The notes: generated from the letters alone by a model not told the origin. 64,000 nt of DNA from an uncultured Psychrobacter sp. (GCA_947489525.1 CANLDW010000002.1:496001-560000); one strand, 5' to 3'; numbered from the stretch's first letter, positions 8,391 through 17,643 are shown. Made by a program: numbers and translations.

Positions 8391-9101
8391 TTAAGTGTAT
8401 TCAAATTTGCCTGAAGCTAATAGCAGTTGTTTGAGCTGCTGCGGGGTATCAACGATATAATTTGCACCCCATTTTTTTAGCGTTTTTTGATCCTCAGGTG
8501 GAATATAACCATAAGCCGCTAGCACGGTTGGCATACCCGCCGCATTACCTGCCTCGATATCACGTATGTGATCACCGACGTATAATACACAGCCTGACGC
8601 GCCGCGCGGTATACTTAGCTTTTCAAGCGCCATGTACATAGGCTCTGGATCAGGTTTTGATCTTGAGACATCCTCAGGACACACCAGTGCAGAACAGCGC
8701 TCGCTAAGCTCTAGCTTTTGTAACAACAACTCAGCTAAGTGGCGCGGCTTGTTGGTCACAATGCCCCAAGGTATGCCTTGCCTTTCTAGAGTATTCAGCA
8801 CATCATCAAGCTCGCTAAATAAACAGCTATCCACACAGATATCAGCAGCATACTCATCTAAGAACTGTTGACGAAATTCAAGCAATGTTGCTTCATCTAC
8901 GCCCGCTTGGCCATTAGCGTTTAGCATGAGTCTGACCATCGCTGAGGCACCAGCTGAAACTTGCTCTCTGACATCAACAGCGCGTGGTGGCTGCCAGTTA
9001 TTTTCGCGGCTCATCTTAGCGATAATACGTACAAAGTCAGTCGCCGTATCGATTAAGGTACCATCAAGATCGAACAATACTGCTTTTATAAATTGAGCCA
9101 T
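8391..9101 (-). CDS. mupP: HAD-family phosphatase, MupP (N-acetylmuramic acid 6-phosphate phosphatase)
   Basis: HAD-superfamily phosphatase of 236 residues. Motif I is FDLDGTLIDTATD (10-22), motif II VTNK, motif III a Lys in SRSKPDPEP, and motif IV GDHIRDIEAG. By sequence alone it could be called phosphoglycolate phosphatase (Gph). Its position between ubiG and yciK is that of MupP in Pseudomonas, which dephosphorylates MurNAc-6-phosphate in the AnmK-MupP-AmgK-MurU cell-wall recycling route, so MupP is preferred. An AAAGGA ribosome binding site lies 7 bases upstream of the ATG. The other recycling genes are not in this window. Confidence 0.82.
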   Translation of the reverse strand: MAQFIKAVLFDLDGTLIDTATDFVRIIAKMSRENNWQPPRAVDVREQVSAGASAMVRLMLNANGQAGVDEATLLEFRQQFLDEYAADICVDSCLFSELDDVLNTLERQGIPWGIVTNKPRHLAELLLQKLELSERCSALVCPEDVSRSKPDPEPMYMALEKLSIPRGASGCVLYVGDHIRDIEAGNAAGMPTVLAAYGYIPPEDQKTLKKWGANYIVDTPQQLKQLLLASGKFEYT

Positions 9102-9200
9102 TATACATCCTTTTTGATTAACGACTTGTTGCTATAACTGCTGACCGTGAACTAAAGCTCGTTATAATATCAAGAATTTATACTGTAATAGCTAAAATAG

Positions 9201-10022
9201 CTAGGCGATAGGTTTTTGTACTGCCATCATATAATTGACATCAACGTTTTGTGCCAGCCAATAGCGTTTGGTGATTGGATTGTAGTGTAGTCCGATAATG
9301 TCCTGACGCGTAAAGCCTGCATCCATTGCCATCTTATCAAGCTCCGCTGGAGTAATAAACTTAGCGTAATCGTGAGTTCCGCGATCAAGTAGGCGCAGCA
9401 CATATTCTGCACCAACGATAGCAAATAAGTACGACTTAGGATTGCGGTTGATTGTAGATAGGACGCAGACGCCGCCGGGCGCTAGTAAATCAAAGCAGGC
9501 TTGGACAATAGCGCTAGGATCAGGGACGTGCTCTAACATCTCCATACACGTCACCACGTCGAACTGACCTGCATGGGCTTTTGCCAAATCCTCAACAGCG
9601 ATGTGCTGATAGCGTAGGTTATCTAGACCACTTTGCTTGGCATGTACACTCGCTGCTTTTAGGTTTTTGTCCCCCAAATCGATACCGATGACGTCCGCGC
9701 CGCGCCGCGCCATAGACTCTGACAAGATACCACCGCCACAGCCGACGTCGACTACCCTTTTGCCTTGGAGGCCATCCTCAGCGTTTAGATCAGTATTATT
9801 GCGAGCATAGCCTCGTTTTACATTGTCCTCAATCCAGTTCAATCGAAGCGGGTTGATTTCGTGCAAGGTCGCAAATGCGCCAGTTTTATCCCACCACTCT
9901 CCTGCTAACTTATTAAACTTATCAACTTCACTTGGATCGACATTCATGATAGTAGACTCAATGTTAGTGGGTTTCGTTGTTTGATTATCAGTGGGTACCG
10001 AGTGAGCAAGATCTGAGCTCAT
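9201..10022 (-). CDS. ubiG: Ubiquinone biosynthesis O-methyltransferase
   Basis: SAM-dependent methyltransferase that carries out both O-methylations of ubiquinone synthesis. SAM motif I is VVDVGCGGGILSESMARRG, followed by IGIDLGDKNLKAA; the UbiG region DKFNKLAGEWWDKTGAFATLHEINPLRLNWI and the C-terminal HYNPITKRYWL are present. I start it at ATG 10022 because AAAGGA lies 8 bases upstream; an in-frame ATG at 10043 has no such site. Either start leaves a 25-30 residue hydrophilic extension before the usual start MNVDPSEV. It is first in the ubiG-mupP-yciK set. Confidence 0.93.
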   Translation of the reverse strand: MSSDLAHSVPTDNQTTKPTNIESTIMNVDPSEVDKFNKLAGEWWDKTGAFATLHEINPLRLNWIEDNVKRGYARNNTDLNAEDGLQGKRVVDVGCGGGILSESMARRGADVIGIDLGDKNLKAASVHAKQSGLDNLRYQHIAVEDLAKAHAGQFDVVTCMEMLEHVPDPSAIVQACFDLLAPGGVCVLSTINRNPKSYLFAIVGAEYVLRLLDRGTHDYAKFITPAELDKMAMDAGFTRQDIIGLHYNPITKRYWLAQNVDVNYMMAVQKPIA

Positions 10023-10082
10023 AAAATGATCCTTTATTGTCATTATCTAGGTTGTGACGACGAACGAGACTATTTTTAATAT

Positions 10083-10130
10083 GAAGCTGTTTTAATAAGA
10101 AGCTGTTTTAATAAGAAGCTGTGTTTAATA
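10083..10130. repeat. Three 16-bp tandem repeats
   Basis: Three adjacent copies of GAAGCTGTTTTAATAA, the third with two changes, lie about 60 bases upstream of ubiG. Confidence 0.95.
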
Positions 10131-10369
10131 TTAGCATGAGAGCGAACACTTTGTCGTAAACACATCGTGAACGATTGTGAATAGGCTACAGACAGCTGCT
10201 ATCGGCGCATTATAGAATAGTTTATGATGCTGAGCGGAAAAATCCAAAGTAAGCTTATCTACATAATACCTCACAGCTTTACAACCCGCCGTTAAGAATA
10301 CGGTTCACAACAGTGTGCATTTTACGTTATGATATGCCGTATTCATTGTGAAGGCGTCAAGCTCTTTAT

Positions 10370-10401
10370 TCATTAATAGTCTTAGTCATTAATAGTCATT
10401 A
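10370..10401. repeat. Two 16-bp tandem repeats
   Basis: TCATTAATAGTCTTAG is followed directly by TCATTAATAGTCATTA, about 120 bases upstream of dsbA; the copies differ at two or three end positions. Confidence 0.9.
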
Positions 10402-10523
10402 AAATTTTTAGAGTTATCTATTAAAGTTATATAAGCGAAGCCTTTGAGACCAGTTATAACGCTATGGTGTTTTCTGTCAGTCCAGGCTTTATTATCTAAG
10501 GTTTTACACCTCAAGGAAAAAGT

Positions 10524-11144
10524 ATGAAACGTGTCATCGCATTGACCAGTCTTGCCTGCGCTATCGGCGTCGCCAGTATGGGCGCGCAAGCTGCCAATTA
10601 TGTTGCTGGAAAAGACTACCGCGTACTCGACAATCCTGAAAAGATAAGCGGTGATGCCATCATCGTGCGCGAGTTTTTTTGGTACGGCTGTCCGCACTGC
10701 TACGCACTCAATCCGCACATGGAGCGCTGGGCTAAAACTAAGGACAAAGACGTTGCCTTCTTTAAGACGCCAGCTGCGCTAAATCCAGTTTGGGAAAACA
10801 GCGCTCGTGGATTCTATGCTGCGCAGTTGCTAGGTTATGAAAATAAGACCCACGATGCTTTATTCGATGCTATTCACAAAGATGGCAAACAGCTTTATGA
10901 TCAGGCATCACTAAGCAAATGGTATGGCTCACAAGGCGTTGATCAAAAGAAATTCAACAGTCTATACAACTCATTTGCCGTCGGTACTAAAATTGGTCGC
11001 TCACAAGCTGGTGCTAGACGCTATCAATTATCTGGCGTCCCGGCAGTTGTCGTTCAAGGTAAATACGTGGTGACCGGTGAAGACGCAAAGGTGCCAAAAG
11101 TCGTCGATTTTTTAGTCGACAAAGTACGCGCTGAACAAAGATAG
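10524..11144 (+). CDS. dsbA: Thiol:disulfide interchange protein DsbA
   Basis: Periplasmic oxidase that introduces disulfide bonds into exported proteins. It has 206 residues, with a signal peptide (1-23, cleavage after AQA), the active site C56-P-H-C59 (FFWYGCPHCYALNPHMERW) and the cis-proline loop SGVPAVVV near residue 172. Size and motifs are normal for DsbA. An AAGGAAAAAGT ribosome binding site precedes the ATG. It is monocistronic, followed by a strong hairpin terminator shared with the convergent darP gene. Its partner DsbB is not in this window. Confidence 0.95.
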   Translation: MKRVIALTSLACAIGVASMGAQAANYVAGKDYRVLDNPEKISGDAIIVREFFWYGCPHCYALNPHMERWAKTKDKDVAFFKTPAALNPVWENSARGFYAAQLLGYENKTHDALFDAIHKDGKQLYDQASLSKWYGSQGVDQKKFNSLYNSFAVGTKIGRSQAGARRYQLSGVPAVVVQGKYVVTGEDAKVPKVVDFLVDKVRAEQR

Positions 11145-11196
11145 TATTTAAGTTTTAGATAAAATCAGGTCTAGTAATCAGATGCTTAAAACACAA

Positions 11197-11224
11197 AAGC
11201 CAATCGTGTGTGATTGGCTTTTTT
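11197..11224. terminator. Bidirectional terminator between dsbA and darP
   Basis: A perfect 10-bp stem, AAAGCCAATC (11197-11206) with GATTGGCTTT (11213-11222), a 6-base loop, A's before and T's after. It lies between converging genes. Confidence 0.9.
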
Positions 11225-11249
11225 GCATACTGCTATTGAGTAACAGTCG

Positions 11250-11762
11250 TTATTTATTAAGCTGCGATAAAATAGTAACCTCGCGAATGTAGCTTTCTAA
11301 ATCTGCTTTTGACTCAGCCATAAGCTCATCGTCTTGGGTATGCTTGGCGTATTCAATCCACAGTAGCAGCTGATATAAGCTGTTGCGCTCAGAGGCTTTA
11401 TACTGTTTAACAAACTGCTTGAGCGTCCCCTCATCATTGATGTTTAGGCGCTCAGACCAGCTTTCGATCTTGGCGATTTGCTCCTTTGGAAAATAAGCCT
11501 CAAACAAGGCTTTCACCAACTCGTGACGATTCTCTTCACTGATAAGCTTGCCAACGCGCTTGGTCTGTCGGTTGCGTGCATTAGCACTTGTAATGTCTGC
11601 CAGCGCCATGAGCTCTGCCATAAAGTAATCGCTGGCAGGGAGCTTTTTGAGCTGTTTTTTAGACAAATTAGCAAGTGGTATTGACAACTGTTGCAAGCGC
11701 TCGTGCGCTTTTTTGAGCTCGGTACGCGAGACACGCATGTCATGTTCTGACCAATCTATCAT
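11250..11762 (-). CDS. darP: Ribosome-associated protein DarP/YjgA (DUF615)
   Basis: A 170-residue helical, highly charged protein that fits the YjgA/DarP family, which binds late 50S ribosomal precursors. The N-terminal SRTELKKAHERLQQLSIPLA and the following LSKKQLKKLPASDYFMAELM and ARNRQTKRVGKLI match the family pattern SK(S/T)ELKR...L..LG..L..L....L..IPL...L...I. It is cytoplasmic: no signal or membrane segment. GAGAG precedes the ATG by 5 bases. It follows rapZ on the same strand after about 100 bases. Confidence 0.82.
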   Translation of the reverse strand: MIDWSEHDMRVSRTELKKAHERLQQLSIPLANLSKKQLKKLPASDYFMAELMALADITSANARNRQTKRVGKLISEENRHELVKALFEAYFPKEQIAKIESWSERLNINDEGTLKQFVKQYKASERNSLYQLLLWIEYAKHTQDDELMAESKADLESYIREVTILSQLNK

Positions 11763-11863
11763 AAAAGCTCTCTAAGATATTAAAAGTAAAGTATTAGCGT
11801 TAAAACCAACCATATGTAGCGACTAGGTATCACTATTAGATATAGCTACTAGCGATATTACAG

Positions 11864-12820
11864 CTACCAGCGGTGTTTTTCGCGGTGCTTAGCCGCCACA
11901 CTGATGCCCTCTGGCAACTGACTACTTAGGTCATCAAGCAAACGCTGAGTAATAAATACGGAGCGATGCTTGCCGCCTGTACAACCGATCGCGACAGTCA
12001 CGGTATGACGGTTATTATGCAAAAATTCTGGCAACCAGCGCGTCAAAAAGGTTGTAATATCCGTTGTCATCTCGTTAACTACAGGATAGTCAGCAAAAAA
12101 CTCAGCGACTTTTGCATCCAAACCAGTCGCCGTACGCAGTACTGGATTCCAGTGCGGATTTGGCAAAATTCTAACATCGAACACAAAGTCGGCATCGATA
12201 GGACTGCCGTATTTAAAACCAAAAGATAAGAGGTTAACGACGATCTTATTATCAACGCCTACATGCTCTCGCAAGCGCTCTTTTAGCTGATGGATATTGA
12301 GCATGCTGGTGTCTATTACTATATCAGCGCGTTTAGATATCGGCTCTAGGAATTTAACTTCCTTTTTGAGGGCGGCTGGTAGGTTGTAAGCGGCGTACTC
12401 TGCCTCTTTATCCTCCTGTACCATTAACGGATGTACGCGCCGTGTGGCGTTAAAGCGAGCAACTAGCGTGTCCTCTTGCGCGGTAACGTAGAGCACTTCA
12501 ACCGCATGCGCGCCATACGTCTGTTTTAAACTATCGTGAATAGCAGCAAAGTTCGATAAATCGGCGCGCGGCGTCCGGATATCTACACCTAAAGCGACGC
12601 GTTTAATACCGCTTTCAGTAATAAGCTTTTGCAGCGCATCTGGTACGAGCGATAGCGGCAAGTTATCAATGGAATAATAACCCAAATCCTCTAAGATATT
12701 GAGTACTGAGGTTTTACCTGATCCTGAACGTCCTGACACAACTAGGATATCGAGCTTATCATCTGTCGATGCTGTCACTTCAGATGAATCCATATCACTG
12801 TCTTGACTACTAGCTTTCAT
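11864..12820 (-). CDS. rapZ: RNase adapter / nucleotide-binding protein RapZ
   Basis: P-loop protein of the YvcJ/RapZ family; in E. coli RapZ guides RNase E to the sRNA GlmZ and so controls glucosamine-6-phosphate synthase. The Walker A motif SGRSGSGKT is at about 29-37, followed by SVLNILEDLGYYSIDNLP and the C-terminal signature IGCTGGKHRSVFITQRL. The basic end (AAKHREKHRW) is in the place of the RNA-binding tail. I start it at ATG 12820, 8 bases after AGGAT; a longer frame would begin at a TTG at 12826. The first 20 residues are an acidic, Ser-rich extension. It lies downstream of panC. Confidence 0.93.
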   Translation of the reverse strand: MKASSQDSDMDSSEVTASTDDKLDILVVSGRSGSGKTSVLNILEDLGYYSIDNLPLSLVPDALQKLITESGIKRVALGVDIRTPRADLSNFAAIHDSLKQTYGAHAVEVLYVTAQEDTLVARFNATRRVHPLMVQEDKEAEYAAYNLPAALKKEVKFLEPISKRADIVIDTSMLNIHQLKERLREHVGVDNKIVVNLLSFGFKYGSPIDADFVFDVRILPNPHWNPVLRTATGLDAKVAEFFADYPVVNEMTTDITTFLTRWLPEFLHNNRHTVTVAIGCTGGKHRSVFITQRLLDDLSSQLPEGISVAAKHREKHRW

Positions 12821-12872
12821 GATCAACTATCCTGATAAAGTGCTGATAAAAATATAATCACCCCTTAGTACT

Positions 12873-13754
12873 CTATAACGTAAGCGTTAAAGGATAATTA
12901 TCTAATAAGCGTGCGCGTCCAAGCCAAGCGGCAGCGGCGATAATGACATCGTGGTTGTCTCTAGCTAGCAGGTAAAGCTGATCGTCCGCAATATCCTCTA
13001 ACGACATACTCTTTAGCGCTAAATAGTCTACAACGAAGCCTGCATCCGTGAGACGCTGCGAGGTTTGGGCAAGCAGCGTCTCTAAACCTTTAGCAATACC
13101 ATCGCTTGATTGCAGCTGCGCGCCCAAACGCTGGAGCTCTTGTTGTAGGACGGGCGCTATTTGCCGCTCATCTTCAGTTAAATACTGGTTGCGTGAAGAC
13201 AAAGCCAGACCATCAGCTGCTCGTACAATAGGTGCTGCAATAATCTCTATAGGATAACTTAAATCACGTACCAATTGTTTAATAATCGTCAATTGTTGAT
13301 AATCTTTTTGTCCGAATACTGCTACATCAGGCTGTATGATGTTGAACAGTTTAGAGACCACAATCCCTACGCCATCAAAATGAGTAGGACGCGACTTGCC
13401 GCATAATTTGGTCGTAATAGCGCCAGCATTAATACTCGTTGGGGGTGGTAATACGGGATACATCTCATCAACATTTGGGGCAAAAATATAATCAGCGCCT
13501 ACTGCTGCAAGGAGTTCAGTATCTTTGATAAGCGTGCGCGGATAACTCTCAAAATCCTCTCCAATACCGAACTGAGTAGGATTAACGAATAAGCTGACAA
13601 CGACGATATCAGCATGACGTTTTGCAAGCTCTACTAACGCTATATGACCTTTATGCAAGTTACCCATAGTCGGTACTAAAGCTATGCGCTGCTGACTGCG
13701 ATAAGGTCGTAGCACTGCACGTAGCGCTGATATCTCATGATAAGTGATAGGCAT
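12873..13754 (-). CDS. panC: Pantothenate synthetase (pantoate-beta-alanine ligase)
   Basis: Joins pantoate and beta-alanine with ATP, the last step to pantothenate, in the cytoplasm. The 293 residues are normal. The ATP-binding HIGH-like motif is in PTMGNLHKGH (28-37); pantoate-site residues are in VVSLFVNPTQFG; KDYQQL follows FGQ; and the KMSKS-like loop is LALSSRNQYL. AAGAG precedes the ATG. It is 87 bases downstream of panB, so the two successive pantothenate enzymes are neighbours. Confidence 0.96.
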   Translation of the reverse strand: MPITYHEISALRAVLRPYRSQQRIALVPTMGNLHKGHIALVELAKRHADIVVVSLFVNPTQFGIGEDFESYPRTLIKDTELLAAVGADYIFAPNVDEMYPVLPPPTSINAGAITTKLCGKSRPTHFDGVGIVVSKLFNIIQPDVAVFGQKDYQQLTIIKQLVRDLSYPIEIIAAPIVRAADGLALSSRNQYLTEDERQIAPVLQQELQRLGAQLQSSDGIAKGLETLLAQTSQRLTDAGFVVDYLALKSMSLEDIADDQLYLLARDNHDVIIAAAAWLGRARLLDNYPLTLTL

Positions 13755-13841
13755 TAATCGCTCTTTTTTAATAAAAACTAATAGCTGTAAACGTGTGGTT
13801 CTAACACGGGCTCAAATTTAACAGCTCATTGAGTTTGATAG

Positions 13842-14642
13842 CTAGTCAAATTGGTTTTCAGCCGTTGGAAAACTGCCCTCACGTACTGACTGCCGGTAGA
13901 GAGCAAACGCCCCTTCGATACTGTGCTCAGTATTGCGCGCATCGGTCAAAAAATCATGAACAAAGCGTGGTACGCGCCCATGTACCATGCCTAACATATC
14001 GTGCATGACGAGCACTTGCCCATCTGTACTTGCGCCTGCACCAATGCCGATGACGGGTACATCTACCGCTTGGGTTATGGTCTGTGCAAGTTTGGCGGGT
14101 ACGCATTCTAACACCAGTAGCGCTGCTCCTGCCTCTACCACAGCTTTGGCGTCCGCAAGTAATTCATCAGCGCTATCTTCGCTACGACCCTGCACCTTAT
14201 AACCACCAAAAACGTTAACCGATTGCGGGGTTAGTCCCAGATGCACACAAGTTGGCGTACCTGCTTGCGTTAACGTCGTTACTATCTCACAAAGCTCCGA
14301 TCCGCCTTCGATTTTAATGACATGTGCACCCGCCTGCATAAGCGCACGACTATTAGCAATCGCATCGTTTAGGGTGGCATAACTCATAAACGGTAGGTCT
14401 GCCAAAATAAGCGCTTGCTTGTTACTGCGGGCAATATTAGCAGTATGGTACGTCATATCTTCAATAGTCACAGGCAGGGTAGAATCATGACCTTGTACCA
14501 CCATACCTAAGCTGTCGCCGATCAAAATAGTATCGATCTCAGCCTGCTGCATCAGTCGAGCAAACATCGCATCATAACAGGTTAAGCAGGTAAACTTAGT
14601 ACCGTCTTTTTTAAACTTATTTAGGGTGGATAACGTTGTCAT
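13842..14642 (-). CDS. panB: 3-methyl-2-oxobutanoate hydroxymethyltransferase
   Basis: Makes ketopantoate from alpha-ketoisovalerate and methylene-tetrahydrofolate. The 266 residues match the family. Metal- and substrate-site features are [20 protein letters not shown] near the start, [23 protein letters not shown] and the conserved [14 protein letters not shown] precedes the ATG. It lies downstream of folK and upstream of panC, part of the common gammaproteobacterial order pcnB-folK-panB-panC. The panD gene for beta-alanine is not in this window. Confidence 0.96.
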   Translation of the reverse strand: MTTLSTLNKFKKDGTKFTCLTCYDAMFARLMQQAEIDTILIGDSLGMVVQGHDSTLPVTIEDMTYHTANIARSNKQALILADLPFMSYATLNDAIANSRALMQAGAHVIKIEGGSELCEIVTTLTQAGTPTCVHLGLTPQSVNVFGGYKVQGRSEDSADELLADAKAVVEAGAALLVLECVPAKLAQTITQAVDVPVIGIGAGASTDGQVLVMHDMLGMVHGRVPRFVHDFLTDARNTEHSIEGAFALYRQSVREGSFPTAENQFD

Positions 14643-14751
14643 GTCACTCTCAATATCTTTACATGTTGATTAGGCAGGTATCATAGTATAGCGTGATAAG
14701 TTGTCGTAGCGCTTAATAGTACTCTGCTGAGTAGTATGGTTCTCAGTTGTC

Positions 14752-15264
14752 TTATAGATCTAAGCGTTTTAGAGCTGTCCAATCTTGGCTTTGCGCGTAG
14801 TCGCTAATAGCTCTACCTTTGATTATAATATCCGGTGCCAGCTCTGCTAGTGGTATCAGGACAAAGTTACGCTCGCTAATACCAGCGTGTGGAACGGTCA
14901 ATACAGGGGTTGCTATCTGCTGTTGCCCATACAATAAAAGATCCACATCTAGGCTACGCTCGCCCCAGTGACGAAGCTTAGTACGCCCAGCGCGTTGTTC
15001 TAGCGACTGGCAAAAACTCAAAAGCTCAAAGGGTGTCAACCTCGTCTTAAAACTTACGACAGCATTGATAAAGTCTGGCTGATCCTGCGGCCCCATAGGC
15101 GCTGAGGCATAAAATGAGGACGACTGTACGTTCATGATCTGCTCATGCACCTGCAGACGTTCGATTGCCTGCCGTAGATGCTCAGCGGGCGTACCAAGCT
15201 CGTTAGTTAGATTACTACCTAAACCAACGTAACAGCTGATCCAGTCACTATTAGGACTGATCAT
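14752..15264 (-). CDS. folK: 6-hydroxymethyl-7,8-dihydropterin pyrophosphokinase
   Basis: Transfers pyrophosphate from ATP to hydroxymethyl-dihydropterin in folate synthesis. The 170-residue protein carries the opening motif CYVGLGSNLTNELGTPAEHL, SSFYASAPMGPQDQPDFINAV, and the family signature HWGERSLDVDLLLYG with the catalytic Asp pair, then VPHAGISERNFVLIPLAELAPD. Its ATG lies inside the end of pcnB: the two genes overlap by 14 bases, which suggests translational coupling. Confidence 0.95.
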   Translation of the reverse strand: MISPNSDWISCYVGLGSNLTNELGTPAEHLRQAIERLQVHEQIMNVQSSSFYASAPMGPQDQPDFINAVVSFKTRLTPFELLSFCQSLEQRAGRTKLRHWGERSLDVDLLLYGQQQIATPVLTVPHAGISERNFVLIPLAELAPDIIIKGRAISDYAQSQDWTALKRLDL

Positions 15265-17476
15265 CAGTACTGGCAGATCTACTAGGGGTACGGCGACGGC
15301 GTTTAGCAGGAATGGGGTCTGTAGCGCTTAAGCTGTTATCTAGTTTAGGTGTAGACCCTCGCTTTGCTTTTGCACTCGGCCGCTGCTTTTTATCCTGCTG
15401 TTTAGAGCTTGGCGCTGTGGTAGCGTTTTGAGACTTTTTGTCGGTTGGCAAATCTTTAACTTTAGTCTTACTAGCAGTCGATTTTTTTGTTGGCTTATCC
15501 ATTGGCGTAGTAGTAGCGCTATCTTCATTTGCACTGGCGTTCGTACTAGCACTGACACTGGCATTCGCATTCACATTGACACTAGTCGTATTGCTATTCA
15601 TAGTACGGCGACGACGCTTAGCAGGAATAGGCTCGTTACTTGTCATCACCATCGCTGGCATTTGAGCAACAGTGACAGCTGCACGTGTCGCACTGTGTTT
15701 ATTATCTGAGGTCTTGGACTCTTGTTGATCTTTTATTGCTGACGTCTGACGCTCAGTCATATTGCTCTGCTCAGCACGCGCCTTTTGATTTTGCTTACCT
15801 ATTGCCGCTTTATTTTTAGCAGATACGCTACGAGCTTTTGAAGTGGCACTATGGTCACTAGCATCAGTCTTAGCACTGATCTTCTTAGACTTTTGTAGTG
15901 GCGGTACCACGCGCTCTTGCTCAATAACAAACAAAGGCTTCGGCGCGGCAGGTTTTTTGTGCAATTGCTTATAGTTAACGAGCGACAACGCTTGTAGCTG
16001 CGCCAACTCCTCTTGATCTTGCTCAATTTGTTGCGGATCGAGCTTTTGATGATCATTTATAGTCTTATCCTTCATAGCGCGGCGACGACGGGTAGACGGT
16101 ACTTCTGCTCCGTCTGTTAGTGACGGCTTAGATGAGTGTTGATTCTGACCCTCTGGCTTCGTGTTTGCGGCTTTATGATTGTCGTTTTTCTCGTCTCTTT
16201 GTTTACGGCGATTGCGCCCACGCGTATTTTGTTTGTGAGCGCCGCGACGAATATTCTCATCGAAGTCACTAATCGCTTGCTGCTGCTCTTTTTCAGATAG
16301 CGTTTGATAAGTCTGCCACCACTCGCCCATGCCATTGGTGGACTCAGATAAAGGATGATCGCTATCGCCGCACTGCTCGCGCAGTAACAAAAAGTCAAAA
16401 CCGGCTCGAAAGCGTGGGTGTTCAGCCAAAGATTCGATCTGCTTAGTACGCGGCGCGGCAAGCTTAGGCTGCAATAACCAGATATCACGGATAAACTGCT
16501 CAGCAAACTTAGGAATAGCCGTCTTGATGCGCTGACGGTCAATAACCTTCCCTGCCGCATGCATCTGCGCCTCAGCAAAGGGCATATTACGTTTCTTGGC
16601 TTTTTCTAGCTGATGTAGATAATTCTCCCACAATAAAGCAGCATAAAAGAACGCCGGATTGATGCTTTTGCCAGCGGCAATGCGTTTATCCGTATTGATA
16701 GCGACTTGCTGTACTAAGGGACTTGGCTGGGATGGCGGATAGATAATCAGACTATCGATTGCCCCTGACTCAAATAAAAGCGGCAGTAAGGGTACTAAGT
16801 AGCCGCCAGTAAACATCTTTTGCGTCTCATCATAGAGACGATGCGGCGATATTTGCTCAAGCAGAGCCCAGTTATTTTCATGGAACTGCTCGGCTAGTTC
16901 TTTATCAAACTCAAAGCCAAGCTTAGCTTTAAAGCGTAGCGCACGCAGCAGACGTACAGGGTCCTCTTCAATGCGTACAGGCGCATGACCTAGCAGGCGA
17001 ATGACCTTGTTGTCAATATCTTCAAGCGCACCGCAAAAATCGTGCACAACCCCCTTTAGCGGCTGATAATACAAAGCATTGATAGAAAAATCACGACGGG
17101 CAAAGTCCTGCTTGATATCGCCCCAGACATTATCGCGCAGTATCATACCATCTTGGTTAGTGCTGGCACTGCTATTAGGTGGCCCTCTAAAAGTAGCAAC
17201 TTCGATGAGCTCACGCCCAGAGTAGACGTGGGCGAGCTGAAAGCGGCGACCGATGATGCGGCAGCGCTTACCAAAGACATCTTTGATCTCATGTGGTCTG
17301 GCATCAGTAACGGCGTCAAAATCTTTGGGACGTAGACCAAGTAAAGTATCACGCACACCGCCGCCGACGATATAGGCCTCAAAGCCCGCGCGGGACAAGG
17401 TAGCAATCACTTCGGTAATGGAATTGGGTAATTCAGATTTGTTTAGTTCTAACTGCTTGGCGGCACGCTCAGCCAT
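15251..17476 (-). CDS. pcnB: Poly(A) polymerase I with a long disordered tail
   Basis: Adds 3' poly(A) tails to RNA, marking it for decay. ATG 17476 is preferred because GAGGAG lies 7 bases upstream; the open frame extends to 17521. The product is 741 residues against about 465 in E. coli. The nucleotidyltransferase head contains YIVGGGVRDTLLGLRPKDFDAVTDA (from about 35) with the catalytic Asp pair, then ARRDFSINAL and the RRLLRALRFKAKLGFE-type region. The core ends near residue 410. About 330 residues follow that are low-complexity, Ser/Lys/Asn/Thr-rich and carry three RRRR patches (STRRRRAMK, PIPAKRRRRTMN, PIPAKRRRRTPS). E. coli PcnB also ends in an Arg-rich patch, but only a short one. First gene of pcnB-folK-panB-panC. 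Confidence 0.93.
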   Translation of the reverse strand: MAERAAKQLELNKSELPNSITEVIATLSRAGFEAYIVGGGVRDTLLGLRPKDFDAVTDARPHEIKDVFGKRCRIIGRRFQLAHVYSGRELIEVATFRGPPNSSASTNQDGMILRDNVWGDIKQDFARRDFSINALYYQPLKGVVHDFCGALEDIDNKVIRLLGHAPVRIEEDPVRLLRALRFKAKLGFEFDKELAEQFHENNWALLEQISPHRLYDETQKMFTGGYLVPLLPLLFESGAIDSLIIYPPSQPSPLVQQVAINTDKRIAAGKSINPAFFYAALLWENYLHQLEKAKKRNMPFAEAQMHAAGKVIDRQRIKTAIPKFAEQFIRDIWLLQPKLAAPRTKQIESLAEHPRFRAGFDFLLLREQCGDSDHPLSESTNGMGEWWQTYQTLSEKEQQQAISDFDENIRRGAHKQNTRGRNRRKQRDEKNDNHKAANTKPEGQNQHSSKPSLTDGAEVPSTRRRRAMKDKTINDHQKLDPQQIEQDQEELAQLQALSLVNYKQLHKKPAAPKPLFVIEQERVVPPLQKSKKISAKTDASDHSATSKARSVSAKNKAAIGKQNQKARAEQSNMTERQTSAIKDQQESKTSDNKHSATRAAVTVAQMPAMVMTSNEPIPAKRRRRTMNSNTTSVNVNANASVSASTNASANEDSATTTPMDKPTKKSTASKTKVKDLPTDKKSQNATTAPSSKQQDKKQRPSAKAKRGSTPKLDNSLSATDPIPAKRRRRTPSRSASTDDQS

Positions 17477-17643
17477 GCATCTACTCCTCGCCGGTACGCT
17501 TAAACCGCCTCTTATAAACACAGTGTTTATCAGACGGATGTACCCACTAGTTTAACAAATTTTGTGGGTACTGGATATGCTAGGCATCCACTTAAGCGCT
17601 ATTTTGTCAATAATGATACGATTGATTTATTCAAAGCATGTCC

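Larger units (their letters stand above)
10023..10523. other. Divergent intergenic region ubiG/dsbA
   Basis: About 500 bases without a supported gene. It must carry the divergent promoters of ubiG and dsbA. It contains two separate 16-bp-period tandem repeats, at 10083-10130 and 10370-10401. A minus-strand open frame at 10389-10718 is not supported, because it runs antisense into dsbA. Confidence 0.6.

Noticed and set aside
10389..10718. Minus-strand 109-codon frame in front of dsbA
   Set aside because: Half of it is antisense to the dsbA signal sequence and catalytic region, and the rest is AT-rich repeat DNA.
15438..15665. Plus-strand frame that looks like a membrane protein
   Set aside because: It is the antisense of the Ser/Thr/Ala/Asn-rich pcnB tail; such codons read backwards give Leu/Val/Ala-rich text without being a gene.
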